DNA of 58,597 nucleotides from Desmonostoc geniculatum HA4340-LM1 (GCA_019359545.1 JAHHHB010000033.1:1-58597), one strand, 5' to 3'. Shown: positions 26,448 through 34,689, numbered from the stretch's first letter. Notes: a model not told the origin generated them from the sequence alone. Numbers and translations are program-made.

Positions 26448-26827
26448 TTTTAACCTCTGTGCAGGTGGTCAGCTACAACTTAATTATGTTCGCATATTAT
26501 GAGTGGGGATTGGGGATTGGGGATTGGGGATTGGGGGCAGAACAAATTCCGTTTTTCTTCCAAGCGATCGCTTTTCCCGTCGGCTTCTAATGTTTCGGTT
26601 GAGCGGCTGCAACTAACCTCTTTATCCATACCAATATCTTTCGCCAGTTGACTGTGCGAATTTTAGATTTTAGATTGCCGATTTTAGATTCTTTTGGTTC
26701 ATGCCCTGTCCCTAGTGGATGGAAAAAATCTAAAATCCAAAATTTAAAATCATAATGCCCCGTACCCTCTTGTGGCGCGGGGTCAATCTAAAATCCAAAA
26801 TCTAAAATCCAAAATTTGTTGACTGTT
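26448..26827. other. 380-base gap with short tandem repeats
   Basis: Holds a GATTGGG heptamer tract (about 26506-26536) upstream of aroA and several TTTAGATTTTAGATT / AAAATCTAAAATCC repeats (about 26661-26815). Part is GC-rich (TGCCCCGTACCCTCTTGTGGCGCGG). No gene seen on either strand. Confidence 0.5.
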
Positions 26828-27130
26828 TTATTGTCCACGCTCTGGCTTGCAATCTGCAAAACCCAACGCCTCTGTGTCGAGAAAACTTGCGATCGCCATC
26901 TCAATAACTGCTTCGATTGGATATTCAATTTCAGTAGCACGAGCAATTAGAGCGGCGCGAATTCGTTCAGGTAAGCATCCTAAAATAACTTCGGCATCAT
27001 TGGGGGAAAGTTGCTCTTGGAGTTTGGCTTGCATCGCTTTACTATCTTTCGGTTGGAATTTGGATGTTGTAAGGAGGTTCGGTGGCTCTTGTTTAGATAT
27101 CCTCTTTATCTTTGATCGCCCGTTGCTCAT
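26828..27130 (-). CDS. Hypothetical protein downstream of the RelE-type toxin
   Basis: From ATG at 27130 (MSNGRSKIKRISKQEPPNLL) this gives about 100 residues; the open frame extends to 27190. The C-terminal half ECLPERIRAALIARATEIEY-like region (sequence CLPERIRAALIARATEIEYP) followed by EAVIEMAIASFLDTEALGF resembles a ribbon-helix-helix/CopG-type helix-turn arrangement. It overlaps the 3' end of the toxin gene by up to 38 bases. It may be a further component of the toxin-antitoxin locus. Function unproven. Confidence 0.5.
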   Translation of the reverse strand: MSNGRSKIKRISKQEPPNLLTTSKFQPKDSKAMQAKLQEQLSPNDAEVILGCLPERIRAALIARATEIEYPIEAVIEMAIASFLDTEALGFADCKPERGQ

Positions 27131-27473
27131 ATTCTGTAATGATGCTTTGAATGTCATCTGCGGCAATATCGACTTGTTCAGATTTTGCATAAACAGTCAG
27201 CAAAATAATTCCCGTTGCTGTCTTGACGTAGTAAATCAGACGATAGCCACCGCTTTTACCTTTTTGAATGTCACTATTTCGGACTCTTAACTTGAAGACC
27301 GCATAACCAACCCCAGGTATTTGATCTCCTGGCAACTCTCCCTGCTCAAGTTGTTTGATAACGGGTTGTATATCATTCCAAATACTGCGATACTTCTTGG
27401 CAAGAGTGCGTAGATTTCGGTTGAATGTTGGCGAAGCTTCAACTTGAATGAAAGGCCGATCAGTCATTTTCAA
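27093..27473 (-). CDS. RelE/HigB-like toxin
   Basis: The 126-residue protein has the RelE fold pattern: VEASPTFNRNLRTLAKKYRS, then a helix WNDIQPVIKQLEQGELPG, strands YAVFKLRVRNSDIQKGKSGGYRLIYYV and GIILLTVYAKSEQVDIAADDIQSII. Basic and aromatic residues near the SGGYRLIYY strand fit a ribosome-dependent mRNA endonuclease or a HigB-like toxin. The start overlaps the antitoxin 3' end by 14 bases, the usual order antitoxin then toxin. The gene appears intact. Confidence 0.82.
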   Translation of the reverse strand: MKMTDRPFIQVEASPTFNRNLRTLAKKYRSIWNDIQPVIKQLEQGELPGDQIPGVGYAVFKLRVRNSDIQKGKSGGYRLIYYVKTATGIILLTVYAKSEQVDIAADDIQSIITEYEQRAIKDKEDI

Positions 27474-27699
27474 GCCCTTCCCAAAGTTGAGCCACCGGGA
27501 TAGTTTGCCCAGTCATGGCTTCGTGCCAAGCTTGCCGGAAATCTGCTAAGACTTCTGCTTGAGATTGATCGTTCAGAATTTCCTCTTCTGAAATTAGAAT
27601 AATAACTTCTACGCGACTGTTTTTATCTGTTATGAGAGGATGATCTAAGGTTAGTTGTCCTTGCTCATTAATCGTTGCCATGACTTTAAGTGCTTTCAT
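27460..27699 (-). CDS. Antitoxin of the RelE-type pair
   Basis: This 79-residue protein has an AbrB/SpoVT-like or Phd-type short N-terminus (MKALKVMATINEQGQLTLDHP with a swapped-hairpin pattern) followed by VEVIILISEEEI and an acidic helical C-terminus AEVLADFRQAWHEAMTGQTIP that would wrap the toxin. It directly precedes and overlaps the toxin gene. Together they should autoregulate from a promoter between 27699 and 27715. Confidence 0.75.
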   Translation of the reverse strand: MKALKVMATINEQGQLTLDHPLITDKNSRVEVIILISEEEILNDQSQAEVLADFRQAWHEAMTGQTIPVAQLWEGLEND

Positions 27700-27714
27700 T
27701 GCTACTCCAAGATG

Positions 27715-28278
27715 TTAAGTAGTAGTGGTTAAGTTAATTCCCAAGGCTTCAAGTTGCTGATTGATCCAAGCCGTTGCTGTCGCTTCATCGGTTTGGATCG
27801 CTCTTTCTACTCCTGTTTTAGCAATTTCTAGTAATTGCTTGGATTTTAGTTTTAATGAAAATGATGAGTTTATCTTCTCAACAATCTTTTGCTGTTGGGG
27901 TTTCGGCAAGATTGGGATTACTAAATTGGCTAGATCGGGCTGAGAAATACTGTAGTAAGCCACGCCATGAACCCTGCGCTCAACCTGTAAATAACCAAAT
28001 TTTGAATTCATAAATAGGCTGATATACTCTGGGAAAATTTCTTTTTTAGAAGCTGAAGTCAAACGTATAAGCATGATTTCACTGCTAATAATCCCGTTAA
28101 CTTCTAGTTCTGTAACAACTGCCGAGTTACCAAAACTACCTTTACGAGTGAAAAGAATATCTCCGACCTGTAAACCTACGGGCTTATCAACATCAGCCAT
28201 TGTAATTGGGATTCTTACAGCACTTTCAAAATTAATTTGTCCGTTTTTAACATCACCAACACGAAAGTCTTTGTACCC
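27715..28278 (-). pseudogene. hsdS: Type I restriction specificity subunit (HsdS) remnant
   Basis: A readable frame from about 28278 includes FRVGDVKNGQINFESAVR, VGLQVGDILFTRKGSFGNSAVV, then YISQPDLANLVIPI and PKPQQQKIVEKINSSF, the classic end of a target-recognition domain and the conserved helix of HsdS. The N-terminal target-recognition domain is absent. The frame begins at the point where the upstream methylase frame breaks off, so a deletion fused the two genes out of frame. ATG at 28200 could start a 161-residue product, but it would lack one recognition domain and have no intact methylase. Confidence 0.8.
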
Positions 28279-29003
28279 GTGTGCGGCTTAAATGTATTGC
28301 CATGCAGCCCCACCACCGCCAAAATCCGGCAGCGTTCGGCAATGAAATCTCGAATATTCTTATCCGATGAATTGTTAAACCGTCCTTGAGGCAGCACGAT
28401 CGCCATTCTACCCCCCGGTTTCAAAAAGTCCAAATTGCGCTCAATAAACAAAATATCGCGCCCCACCTTGGTTTACCACTTACCATCGGCCTTTTTTGCC
28501 AAATCATACAGGGCAATCATGCGCGGTTCTTTGATATCTCCCGCAAAGGGCGGATTCGCCATCAGCACATCAAACTGAAATTCTCGAAAATCTTTATTCC
28601 CTTTCGGTCGCAACCGTTTCAGCCGTTTGAACCCAGCATTATAAATGTTATCCCATTCTTCTTGTTCCGTTACTTCATTCATGTAGACTGTGTTCGGACG
28701 ATCTTTGTCCATCACCACAATGTCTGCCCGTTTCACCTCCCGCCCAAAGTTCACCCCATACTCAACTTGAATGCGATTGAGAGGATAGTGGAGGCGTTTA
28801 TTTAAAACCTGTAAATATAGCTGCCGAATTGCTTCCTCTGGCGTCAGCTTAATTGCCTTCTGACGCACCAAACAAACGATGTAAGGCACTTCGCCACTTT
28901 TGGTTGCTTTCAGAGTAATGCTCTGCTCTAACTGCTCAATTTCCGCCGTAGTAAACTGCGACAGTTTGTAATTTGAGTCTTTGAGGATATCGGCTAGGTT
29001 CAT
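28215..29003 (-). pseudogene. hsdM: Type I methylase (HsdM, with HsdR-N-type domain) remnant
   Basis: The N-terminal part (MNLADILKDSNYKLSQFTTA...EEAIRQLYLQVLNKR...YGVNFGREVKRADIVVMDKD) is the HsdR_N-type domain found on some cyanobacterial N-6 methylases. It jumps directly at NTVYM to the methylase motif region VTEQEEWDNIYN...FDVLMANPPFAGDI, so several hundred codons, including motif I for SAM, are missing. After KKADGKW comes an in-frame TAA (28475-28473), and the same frame then continues with GRDILFIERNLDFLKPGGRM, VLPQGRFNN and GLHGN. The nonsense codon probably arose from CAA. The frame finally shifts into the hsdS remnant near 28275. Confidence 0.88.
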
Positions 29004-29378
29004 CAGGCGCTACAGGATCTACATAAAGGCTTAGTCCGTTATAGAGTGTAACGCTATTGTAGAAACCGACTTATAGATTTTTTCTAATACTTTGAATAAA
29101 GACATGGGAAGTGCCAAATTGAAGCATTGATGCGATCGCATCTTCTCAAGAGTGCGATGGCAAAGCAATGAGCATCATTCACCGTAGTATAGCTACGAAG
29201 CTCACTGGAGGCAGATAACTCTATCCACTGCATTTAATTTGTTATGGGACTTCCAGAAAATAAATTATCCAATTTAGTCAAGTCATATTTTCTGTTTCTC
29301 CTCTGCTCCCCTGCTCCCCTGCCCCTCTGCTGACTTAGCGATAGTATATTTTTTTAGTTGGAAGTCCCTATGTCGCGC
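29004..29378. other. Gap upstream of the methylase remnant
   Basis: A 375-base region with no recognised gene. The left half is the upstream region of the broken methylase. The right half is the inverted-repeat element at 29246-29368. Confidence 0.4.
29246..29368. mobile_element. MITE with GGGACTTCCA ends
   Basis: GGGACTTCCA at 29246-29255 and TGGAAGTCCC at 29359-29368 are perfect 10-base inverted ends, with further A/T-run similarity inside (AAAA / TTTTTT). The interior has CTGCTCCCCTGCTCCCCTGC short repeats. Related ends occur at 34611-34689 and 35322-35503. Confidence 0.7.
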
Positions 29379-29855
29379 TCATTCATGCACTGGCGCTACT
29401 TCGCGTGATGCTAGGAAACCAAGGACAATTGCTACCAAGATCAATGCTGGAATATCGCCGAACAGGTGTCCACGTTCCGCAGGATCAATCACTGCGTGTA
29501 CCGCCATAATCAGCCCGTGGACAAAACTCGACCAGACGGTGAACCAGATTAGACTCAGAGTCATCTCGTATTCGCGGCTGTCTTTGCCATATTTCAACGC
29601 CACACCACTAACCAAACGTTCTGAGATTTCGCGGATGGTCTTTTCAAGGGTTTGTATTTTTGCCTTTGCCGAGTCAAGGGCGGTTAGCATCATATTATAC
29701 TGAGCGATCTCGTTGTGGAGTTGCTCAGCTAACTCAGTTAAATGGTTTAAACTGATGGAATCACCAAAGTCTAGGCTGGAATTAATTGATTTAAATCCGA
29801 TTATTTTCTGTTCGGTTTTTTCTAGGAGAGGAGAGGTTTTTTGTTTGCGTGGCAT
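29379..29855 (-). CDS. Chimeric ORF: small soluble protein fused to a DUF6632-like membrane fragment
   Basis: In this 158-residue frame, residues 1-97 (MPRKQKTSPLLEKTEQ...LTELAEQLHNEIAQYN, LERL-like ISERLVSGVALKYGKDSREYEM) match the end pattern of a small cyanobacterial coiled-coil protein. That protein normally finishes shortly after YGKDSNEYE. From about residue 98 the sequence becomes SLIWFTVWSSFVHGLIMAV, then ERGHLFGDIPALILVAIVLG, the last two helices of a DUF6632-type integral membrane protein. The join looks like a deletion fusion. Whether it is expressed is unknown. Confidence 0.6.
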   Translation of the reverse strand: MPRKQKTSPLLEKTEQKIIGFKSINSSLDFGDSISLNHLTELAEQLHNEIAQYNMMLTALDSAKAKIQTLEKTIREISERLVSGVALKYGKDSREYEMTLSLIWFTVWSSFVHGLIMAVHAVIDPAERGHLFGDIPALILVAIVLGFLASREVAPVHE

Positions 29856-30285
29856 TAATGCACACCTTTTACTAAACTTATCTTTCTAGGATGTCTCAAT
29901 AAGAGAATGTAGTGGTTCAGTAAAACTTGCAAAAAAAAGTGTTTTTTTTAATAAGATTGCATTGCTAGCTCAGTAATTATACAACGCTAGATAACAAATT
30001 GTTAAGAACAGACTTGTGTTCTGAACGAATCGACTTGTGTTCTGAACGAATCGACTTGTGTTCTGAACGAATCGACTTGTGTTCTCAAACAAAACTATAA
30101 AAATTCTTCCAGGTGCTTTGGTTATCGTGGGCGAAACTGGGGCAGAGGCGATCGCCTTTTATGAAACAGATATTTTGAACAGGATGAAAATGCGATCGAA
30201 AAACGATCGCCGCAATTGTAGAGACGCGATGAATCGCGTCTTCTTCTTTAAATGCCACAATATATAGAAGTCACATAGAAGTATT
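29856..30285. other. Gap with 21-base tandem repeats
   Basis: 430 bases without a convincing gene. Main contents: the tandem repeats at 30011-30085, HIP1-rich sequence (GCGATCGC, CGATCG) around 30150-30210, and the AGACGCGATGAATCGCGTCT palindrome (30222-30241). A 62-codon frame over this part was rejected. Confidence 0.5.
30011..30085. repeat. 21-base direct tandem repeat, 3.6 copies
   Basis: Three exact copies of a 21-base unit containing ACTTGTGTTCTGAACGAAT start at 30011, 30032 and 30053, and a partial fourth starts at 30074. Each unit includes the short palindrome GTTCTGAAC. Twenty-one bases equals two helical turns, so the palindromes would lie on one face of DNA, as in a multi-site operator. 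No binding protein can be named. Confidence 0.9.
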
Positions 30286-30882
30286 ATGACTACAGCCCAA
30301 CGATTGACGTTTGAGCAATACCTAGAGATAGATGATGGGACGGAAAACCGTTATGAACTTGTTGATGGGAGGCTAATAGAATTGCCGCCAGAGTCAGAAC
30401 CAAATACATCCCTTGCAAATTACCTGTTTTTGCTATTAGTTAGTGCTGGAATGCCTTTTCGACGGGTACAGCCTCATGCTTGCGAACTTCAAGTACCAGT
30501 CCTTGAGGCTGGCGATCCTGCAAATCGCTACCCTGATTTGGCGATCCTTCGGGAGGAACACTTAGAGCTAACCCGGAAGCGGTTGACTATTACTTTTGAC
30601 GTTCTTCCACCGCACTTGGTAGTTGAAGTGGTGTCTCCTGGTCAGAGCAATCGGGATAGAGACTATGTGCGGAAGCGGAAACAATACGCAGCACGCGGTG
30701 TTCCTGAATACTGGCTGATTGACCCAGAAGAACAGGCGATCGCTATTCTACAATTGTCAGAAGGCAGTTATCGTGAAGCTGGCAGGTTTACCGAGAGTAC
30801 GCAGATTAAATCTCCAGAACTGGAGCGCTTAGGTATTCAGTTACAACTAACAGCTGAACAAATTTTTGATGTCGTTAAGTAG
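30286..30882 (+). CDS. Uma2-family protein (PD-(D/E)XK nuclease fold)
   Basis: Third Uma2 gene of the window, 198 residues: LTFEQYLEIDDGTENRYELV (the classic Uma2 opening), ACELQVPVLEAGDPANRYPD with the acidic ANRYPDLAILREE, PPHLVVEVVSPGQSNRDRDY (ExV motif), then RKRKQYAARGVPEYWLIDPE. This copy matches the commonest cyanobacterial Uma2 type better than the two at 14860-16084. It stands alone with no partner. Function unknown. Confidence 0.88.
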   Translation: MTTAQRLTFEQYLEIDDGTENRYELVDGRLIELPPESEPNTSLANYLFLLLVSAGMPFRRVQPHACELQVPVLEAGDPANRYPDLAILREEHLELTRKRLTITFDVLPPHLVVEVVSPGQSNRDRDYVRKRKQYAARGVPEYWLIDPEEQAIAILQLSEGSYREAGRFTESTQIKSPELERLGIQLQLTAEQIFDVVK

Positions 30883-31033
30883 TTTGGTGGGATTCAAGTC
30901 CGACTCAGCCAACCCATCACTAATATCTCGTGCTTCCTGCTCTAAACGTGACTGAGAATGCCACAGATACACATGCCTAAACCCTTGTAATATCTGGCTT
31001 TCTTAATTTTGAATTTTGAATTTTAAATTGGTA

Positions 31034-32455
31034 TCACTCTCCATTGCCAAACCACCAAGGGTCATTACTCGCATTGGTTTTAATCAAAAAAGCTTTTTTC
31101 CGCAGAAACCGCTTTATTGCTGCTGCACCCATGCGCGAACCTCCGAGTCCGGAGAATTTGAAGGCGTTTTTCTCTCCCTCGTGCATGATGGCGGTAAGTG
31201 CAGCATCGTTGATACTGATAGCACCTGCATCTATATACTGGGCAACTTCTAAGGCTTCTGCTTCTGATTCGGCAAATACCGCTGCACTCAGTCCATATAT
31301 GGAGTCGTTTGCTAAAGATACTGCTTCCTCAACTTTGGCAAAAGCCATGATGGGCATAATGGGGCCGAAAGTTTCTTCGGTCATCACTTTCATGGAATGA
31401 TTGACTTGAGTAAGCACTGTGGGACGACACCACCAACCGCCTCCTAAGTCTTCAACTACACCGCCACAGTGAATGATTGCTCCTTTTTCCACTGCATCTA
31501 AAAGATGGTCGCTAATAATTGCTGCTTGTCTTTCGGCAATGATGGGGCCAATTTCTCCACTTTCAACTGTGGGATAAGCTAGCTTCAGCCGATGGGCTTT
31601 AGCTAATAGTAAATGGTAAAATTTTTCAAATATGGATTCGGCAACGTAAATTCGCTCAATTGATAAGCATGACTGTCCGGCGTTGACGACGGAACCCCAC
31701 AATATGGCTGAGGTTGCTAATTCTAAGTCGGCTGATTCTAAAACGATCGCAGGATCTTTTCCCCCTAATTCCAAACAAGCTGGAATAAATTGTTTGGCAG
31801 CTGCTTGGGCGACTTTTCGTCCTGTTGCCACACTACCTGTAAAGCATACCAAATCTACATTTTCAATTAAAGCAGCTCCAGTTTCTCCTGCTCCTTCAAC
31901 AAAAGTTAAGACATCACGCAATTTGGGTACAGCGTTGAGTGCTGTAATCAGCGGTGCTAGGAAGCGGGGAGCGATTTCGCTGGGTTTGACAATCACTGCA
32001 CAACCCGCCAACAATGCGGGAATGGTATCAATGGTAGAGAGTAATAGGGGGAAATTCCACGGGCTAATGATGCCAACTAAGGGATAAGGTACTGATGTTT
32101 GTTGCAAGGCAATGAAGGGAATTGCTGTGTTTTTTGCAGATTCTTGCAGCAATTCCGGTGCTAACTTACACCAACGGTCAATACTAGAAAAGAAAGAATC
32201 GATTTCTAATACTGAAGTTGATAATCTGCCAGTATCATTTACCAAAGCTTCCGTTAAGCGATCGCGTGCAGATAATATCGCTTCCTTCCACTGTTGTAAA
32301 GCTTCAATTCTCCCCTCTATACCCAATTGTTGCCAATGAACCTGCGCCCGACGCGTGCGTTTACATTGCTGTACCAACAGCCTGGGAGGCGGCGGGATAA
32401 TTACGTAGTCATATTTGCCAGTTCGGGGGTTGCGGACTTCTATTGGTTTTGTCAT
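31034..32455 (-). CDS. NAD(P)-dependent aldehyde dehydrogenase
   Basis: A 473-residue ALDH-superfamily enzyme oxidising an aldehyde to an acid. Signatures: YPLVGIISPWNFPLLLS, CAVIVKPSEIAPRF, FTGSVATGRKVAQAAA, catalytic Glu in CLELGGKDPAIVLESADL, catalytic Cys in NAGQSCLSIERIYV, and TEETFGPIMPIMAF. The C-terminus (HEGEKNAFKFSGLGGSRMG) is that of the class 3-like/coniferyl-type group. It is third in a same-strand cluster after the RCCR-like and nitrilase-like genes, with 94 bases of heptamer repeat to the gene before it. The substrate may therefore come from that pathway. Confidence 0.93.
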   Translation of the reverse strand: MTKPIEVRNPRTGKYDYVIIPPPPRLLVQQCKRTRRAQVHWQQLGIEGRIEALQQWKEAILSARDRLTEALVNDTGRLSTSVLEIDSFFSSIDRWCKLAPELLQESAKNTAIPFIALQQTSVPYPLVGIISPWNFPLLLSTIDTIPALLAGCAVIVKPSEIAPRFLAPLITALNAVPKLRDVLTFVEGAGETGAALIENVDLVCFTGSVATGRKVAQAAAKQFIPACLELGGKDPAIVLESADLELATSAILWGSVVNAGQSCLSIERIYVAESIFEKFYHLLLAKAHRLKLAYPTVESGEIGPIIAERQAAIISDHLLDAVEKGAIIHCGGVVEDLGGGWWCRPTVLTQVNHSMKVMTEETFGPIMPIMAFAKVEEAVSLANDSIYGLSAAVFAESEAEALEVAQYIDAGAISINDAALTAIMHEGEKNAFKFSGLGGSRMGAAAIKRFLRKKAFLIKTNASNDPWWFGNGE

Positions 32456-32549
32456 TTGTCATTTGTCATTTGTCATTTGTCATTGGTCATTGGTCATTTG
32501 TTATTTGTTATGACTTCCAATGCCCCATGCCCTATGCCCCATACCTAAT
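32456..32549. repeat. Heptamer tract CATTTGT/CATTGGT
   Basis: About eight heptamers of the CATTTGT and CATTGGT type fill the space between the nitrilase-like and aldehyde dehydrogenase genes, followed by CCCATGCCCTATGCCCCAT. Similar tracts are at about 2209-2232, 3152-3182, 6560-6600, 33589-33640 and 51008-51045. These are the short tandemly repeated heptamers of heterocystous cyanobacteria. Confidence 0.8.
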
Positions 32550-33581
32550 TCAAATTATCCCCAGTTTCGCTAGCCGTTCAATGGTGGCTTGCTGTGTTTG
32601 GAGGAAGTGTTTGCGGTCTACTTCTGTTTCCAGCATAGTATTAGGGGGGTAAAAGTGTGACTGGCGATAACTTTCGGCGTAGAGTTCAAATCGTTGGCGG
32701 GCGAGTAAATTATTTAACCCTGGCCGGCGGCGATCGCGGCGTAATGCTGCTAAATCTATCTCGGCAAATGCTGCCATACTTTCGCCTGTACCTGTCTCTG
32801 CTAGGACGATTCCGCGATGGTCGATGATTTTCGAGCCACCATCAGCCGAGGCAATGGGGATAGCAATATTAGCGATACCTGCGGTGTTGGCTGATACTAC
32901 ATAGACCAAATTTTCTACGGCACGAGAAATTTTTGCCGCGTCTTTGGGTGTGAGGTTTTTGTTATACACTTCTGAGGTGGAATGGACAAAAATCTCTGCT
33001 CCTCGCATGGCTAGACACCGCGCAACTTCTGGATACAAAATTTCTTCTGATGCTAAAGCTGCTAAATTACCAATCTCAGTTTTAGCAACGGGGAATACTC
33101 CTTCTAAACCATAGCAGTCAAGATATTTATCCCAAACGTCATGGGGAGTGGGAGCAAATAAAGAATTTAACCGCCGATAACGTAAGATAATTGAGCCAGA
33201 AGGATCAAGTACGAAGCAAGTTTGAAAGTATAATCCGGGAAAATTGGGGTCAACTTCGTAGGCGTTACCAGCCAAAAAGATTTTATGCTTTTGGGCAATT
33301 TTCCCCAGTGCTTCATACTCAGCACCAGCCATTTCCACACAGGCTTTTTCTGCCCATCCTCCGAGAGTATCTCCCATCGGAAAACCAGTGAGAAAATATT
33401 CTGGCAGGACAATTAAACGACAATCAAAGCCAATGAAAGCAATACTAGCTGCAACTTGTTGTGCTAGGCGATTGATAGAGTTTAGCATCAGCGATCGCGC
33501 TTCCTGGCAATCGCTTGCTTGGTTGACTGCATGGCAGGTAACTTGCAGCGCTAAGGCACGGTATGATTCTGGATTGGGCAT
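32550..33581 (-). CDS. Carbon-nitrogen hydrolase (nitrilase) fold protein lacking catalytic Cys and Lys
   Basis: The 343 residues show the nitrilase fold: CRLIVLPEYFLTGFPMGDT keeps the catalytic Glu, HKIFLAGNAYEVDPNFPGLYFQTCFVLDPSG, then RYRRLN where the catalytic Lys normally stands (YRKxH), and NLAALASEEILYPEVARCLAMRGAE where the nucleophile Cys (ICxE/D) is Ser. The rest (AVENLVYVVSANTAG) is normal. So one of three catalytic residues is retained. It is either a non-enzymatic member or has changed chemistry. Neighbours: RCCR-like gene upstream, aldehyde dehydrogenase downstream. Confidence 0.88.
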   Translation of the reverse strand: MPNPESYRALALQVTCHAVNQASDCQEARSLMLNSINRLAQQVAASIAFIGFDCRLIVLPEYFLTGFPMGDTLGGWAEKACVEMAGAEYEALGKIAQKHKIFLAGNAYEVDPNFPGLYFQTCFVLDPSGSIILRYRRLNSLFAPTPHDVWDKYLDCYGLEGVFPVAKTEIGNLAALASEEILYPEVARCLAMRGAEIFVHSTSEVYNKNLTPKDAAKISRAVENLVYVVSANTAGIANIAIPIASADGGSKIIDHRGIVLAETGTGESMAAFAEIDLAALRRDRRRPGLNNLLARQRFELYAESYRQSHFYPPNTMLETEVDRKHFLQTQQATIERLAKLGII

Positions 33582-33704
33582 TGGTCAATTGTTATTGGTC
33601 ATTAGTCATTGGTCAATTGTCATTGGTCATTGGTAAATAGTTAAGAGTAAATATTTGGTTGACTTTAAACAAAGGACTAATGACTAAGGACAAATGACAA
33701 ATAA

Positions 33705-34481
33705 CTAATGACTAATTTTGCGATCGCCACCCCAGAGCGATCGTATTAGTTTATCTGTTAATGGGGTGCCAAAAAGTTGGGCGGCAAATTTGTTACCAGG
33801 GTCGCGTTCAGCTGCGGTTCGGCGTAGCAATAAGTCACGATTTGCTAAAATTGTCCGTGAATCTTCTGATACAGGTTCGGCTGCGTCTACCCAAGTTAGC
33901 CAGCGTTCTAGGGTTTCGCGTGCAACTGCGCGAGTAATTTCGAGGGTATCAGAAGTAGGTGCGCCGGTGTAGCAGAAATTAACAGGGGATTGAAACAGGC
34001 GAACATAGACGCTTTTGCTGGTAAATGCCTTTAGCCGCGCATCTTCTTGCAACTGCAAAAATGCTTGGTTAACTGGTTCATAATAGCGATCGAGATATGC
34101 CAAATCGGTTAAAAGCTCAGTCCGAGGAATGTAATCTATGTAAAATAGAATATCTGCATTTGGAAGTGTGCCAAACTCAAACGCTAAATGGGGAACCTGG
34201 ATATACGACGCTAACCAAGTGGTGAGACGCATGGTGCTAAACTTGGATTTTTCGGGGTTTCCTAACCATGAATGCACTAGCCAATCAATTTCTGTTCCCG
34301 AAAATGCACTCAGGGAACCGTTGATATTGCCATCAAGACTGCTGTATTGCTGTAAATCTTCTACTGAAGGATCTGGATTTAACTCAAAACGAGCCTCTAA
34401 TTTTTGGCGGAGTTCTTTTGTAATTTCCCACAACTGCTCAAATACAGTTTTATTGTCTAGAACACTTGGTTGGTGAGTCAT
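33705..34481 (-). CDS. Red chlorophyll catabolite reductase-like protein
   Basis: 258 residues. The stretch STMRLTTWLASYIQVPHLAF, then DILFYIDYIPRTELLTDLAY with LDRYYEPVNQAF, follows the pattern of plant RCC reductase (SLSAYL...PNFLIEL...VLDLPPRKDLV...YYE). The C-terminal YVRLFQSPVNFCYTGAPTSD also fits the family. Plant RCCR reduces red chlorophyll catabolite, a linear tetrapyrrole, with ferredoxin, and is related to the ferredoxin-dependent bilin reductases. The cyanobacterial substrate is unknown. It heads the cluster with the nitrilase-like and ALDH genes. No signal peptide. Confidence 0.72.
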   Translation of the reverse strand: MTHQPSVLDNKTVFEQLWEITKELRQKLEARFELNPDPSVEDLQQYSSLDGNINGSLSAFSGTEIDWLVHSWLGNPEKSKFSTMRLTTWLASYIQVPHLAFEFGTLPNADILFYIDYIPRTELLTDLAYLDRYYEPVNQAFLQLQEDARLKAFTSKSVYVRLFQSPVNFCYTGAPTSDTLEITRAVARETLERWLTWVDAAEPVSEDSRTILANRDLLLRRTAAERDPGNKFAAQLFGTPLTDKLIRSLWGGDRKISH

Positions 34482-34610
34482 AGTTGGAGTTTGTTGGTTT
34501 TGTATAGATTATGGGCGCACAGCTAGCTTTGCGTCTCTACCAACGCCTATGTTACATCGCAGACTGCGATCGCTCTCAAAATACCAACTCAACTGAGACG
34601 CTGTAATTTT

Positions 34611-34689
34611 AGGGACTTCCAGTTAAAAAAACATCAAGATTGCTGAATTGGTGAATTCTGTATTCTTCTTCAATTTTTGTCAGTCCCTT
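34611..34689. mobile_element. Short element with AGGGACTTCCAG start and CAGTCCCT end
   Basis: Begins AGGGACTTCCAGTTAAAAAA and ends TTTTTGTCAGTCCCT, imperfect inverted ends; it shares its first 26 bases with the element at 35322-35503. Its right end coincides with the stop codon of the small ribbon-helix-helix gene. Confidence 0.6.

Noticed and set aside
30011..30085. Calling the 21-base repeats SOS (LexA) boxes
   Set aside because: The GTTCTGAAC palindrome does not match the cyanobacterial LexA consensus as I know it, and no repair gene follows.
30079..30267. 62-codon frame after the tandem repeats
   Set aside because: It starts inside the 21-base repeats and ends in the AGACGCGATGAATCGCGTCT palindrome; no domain.
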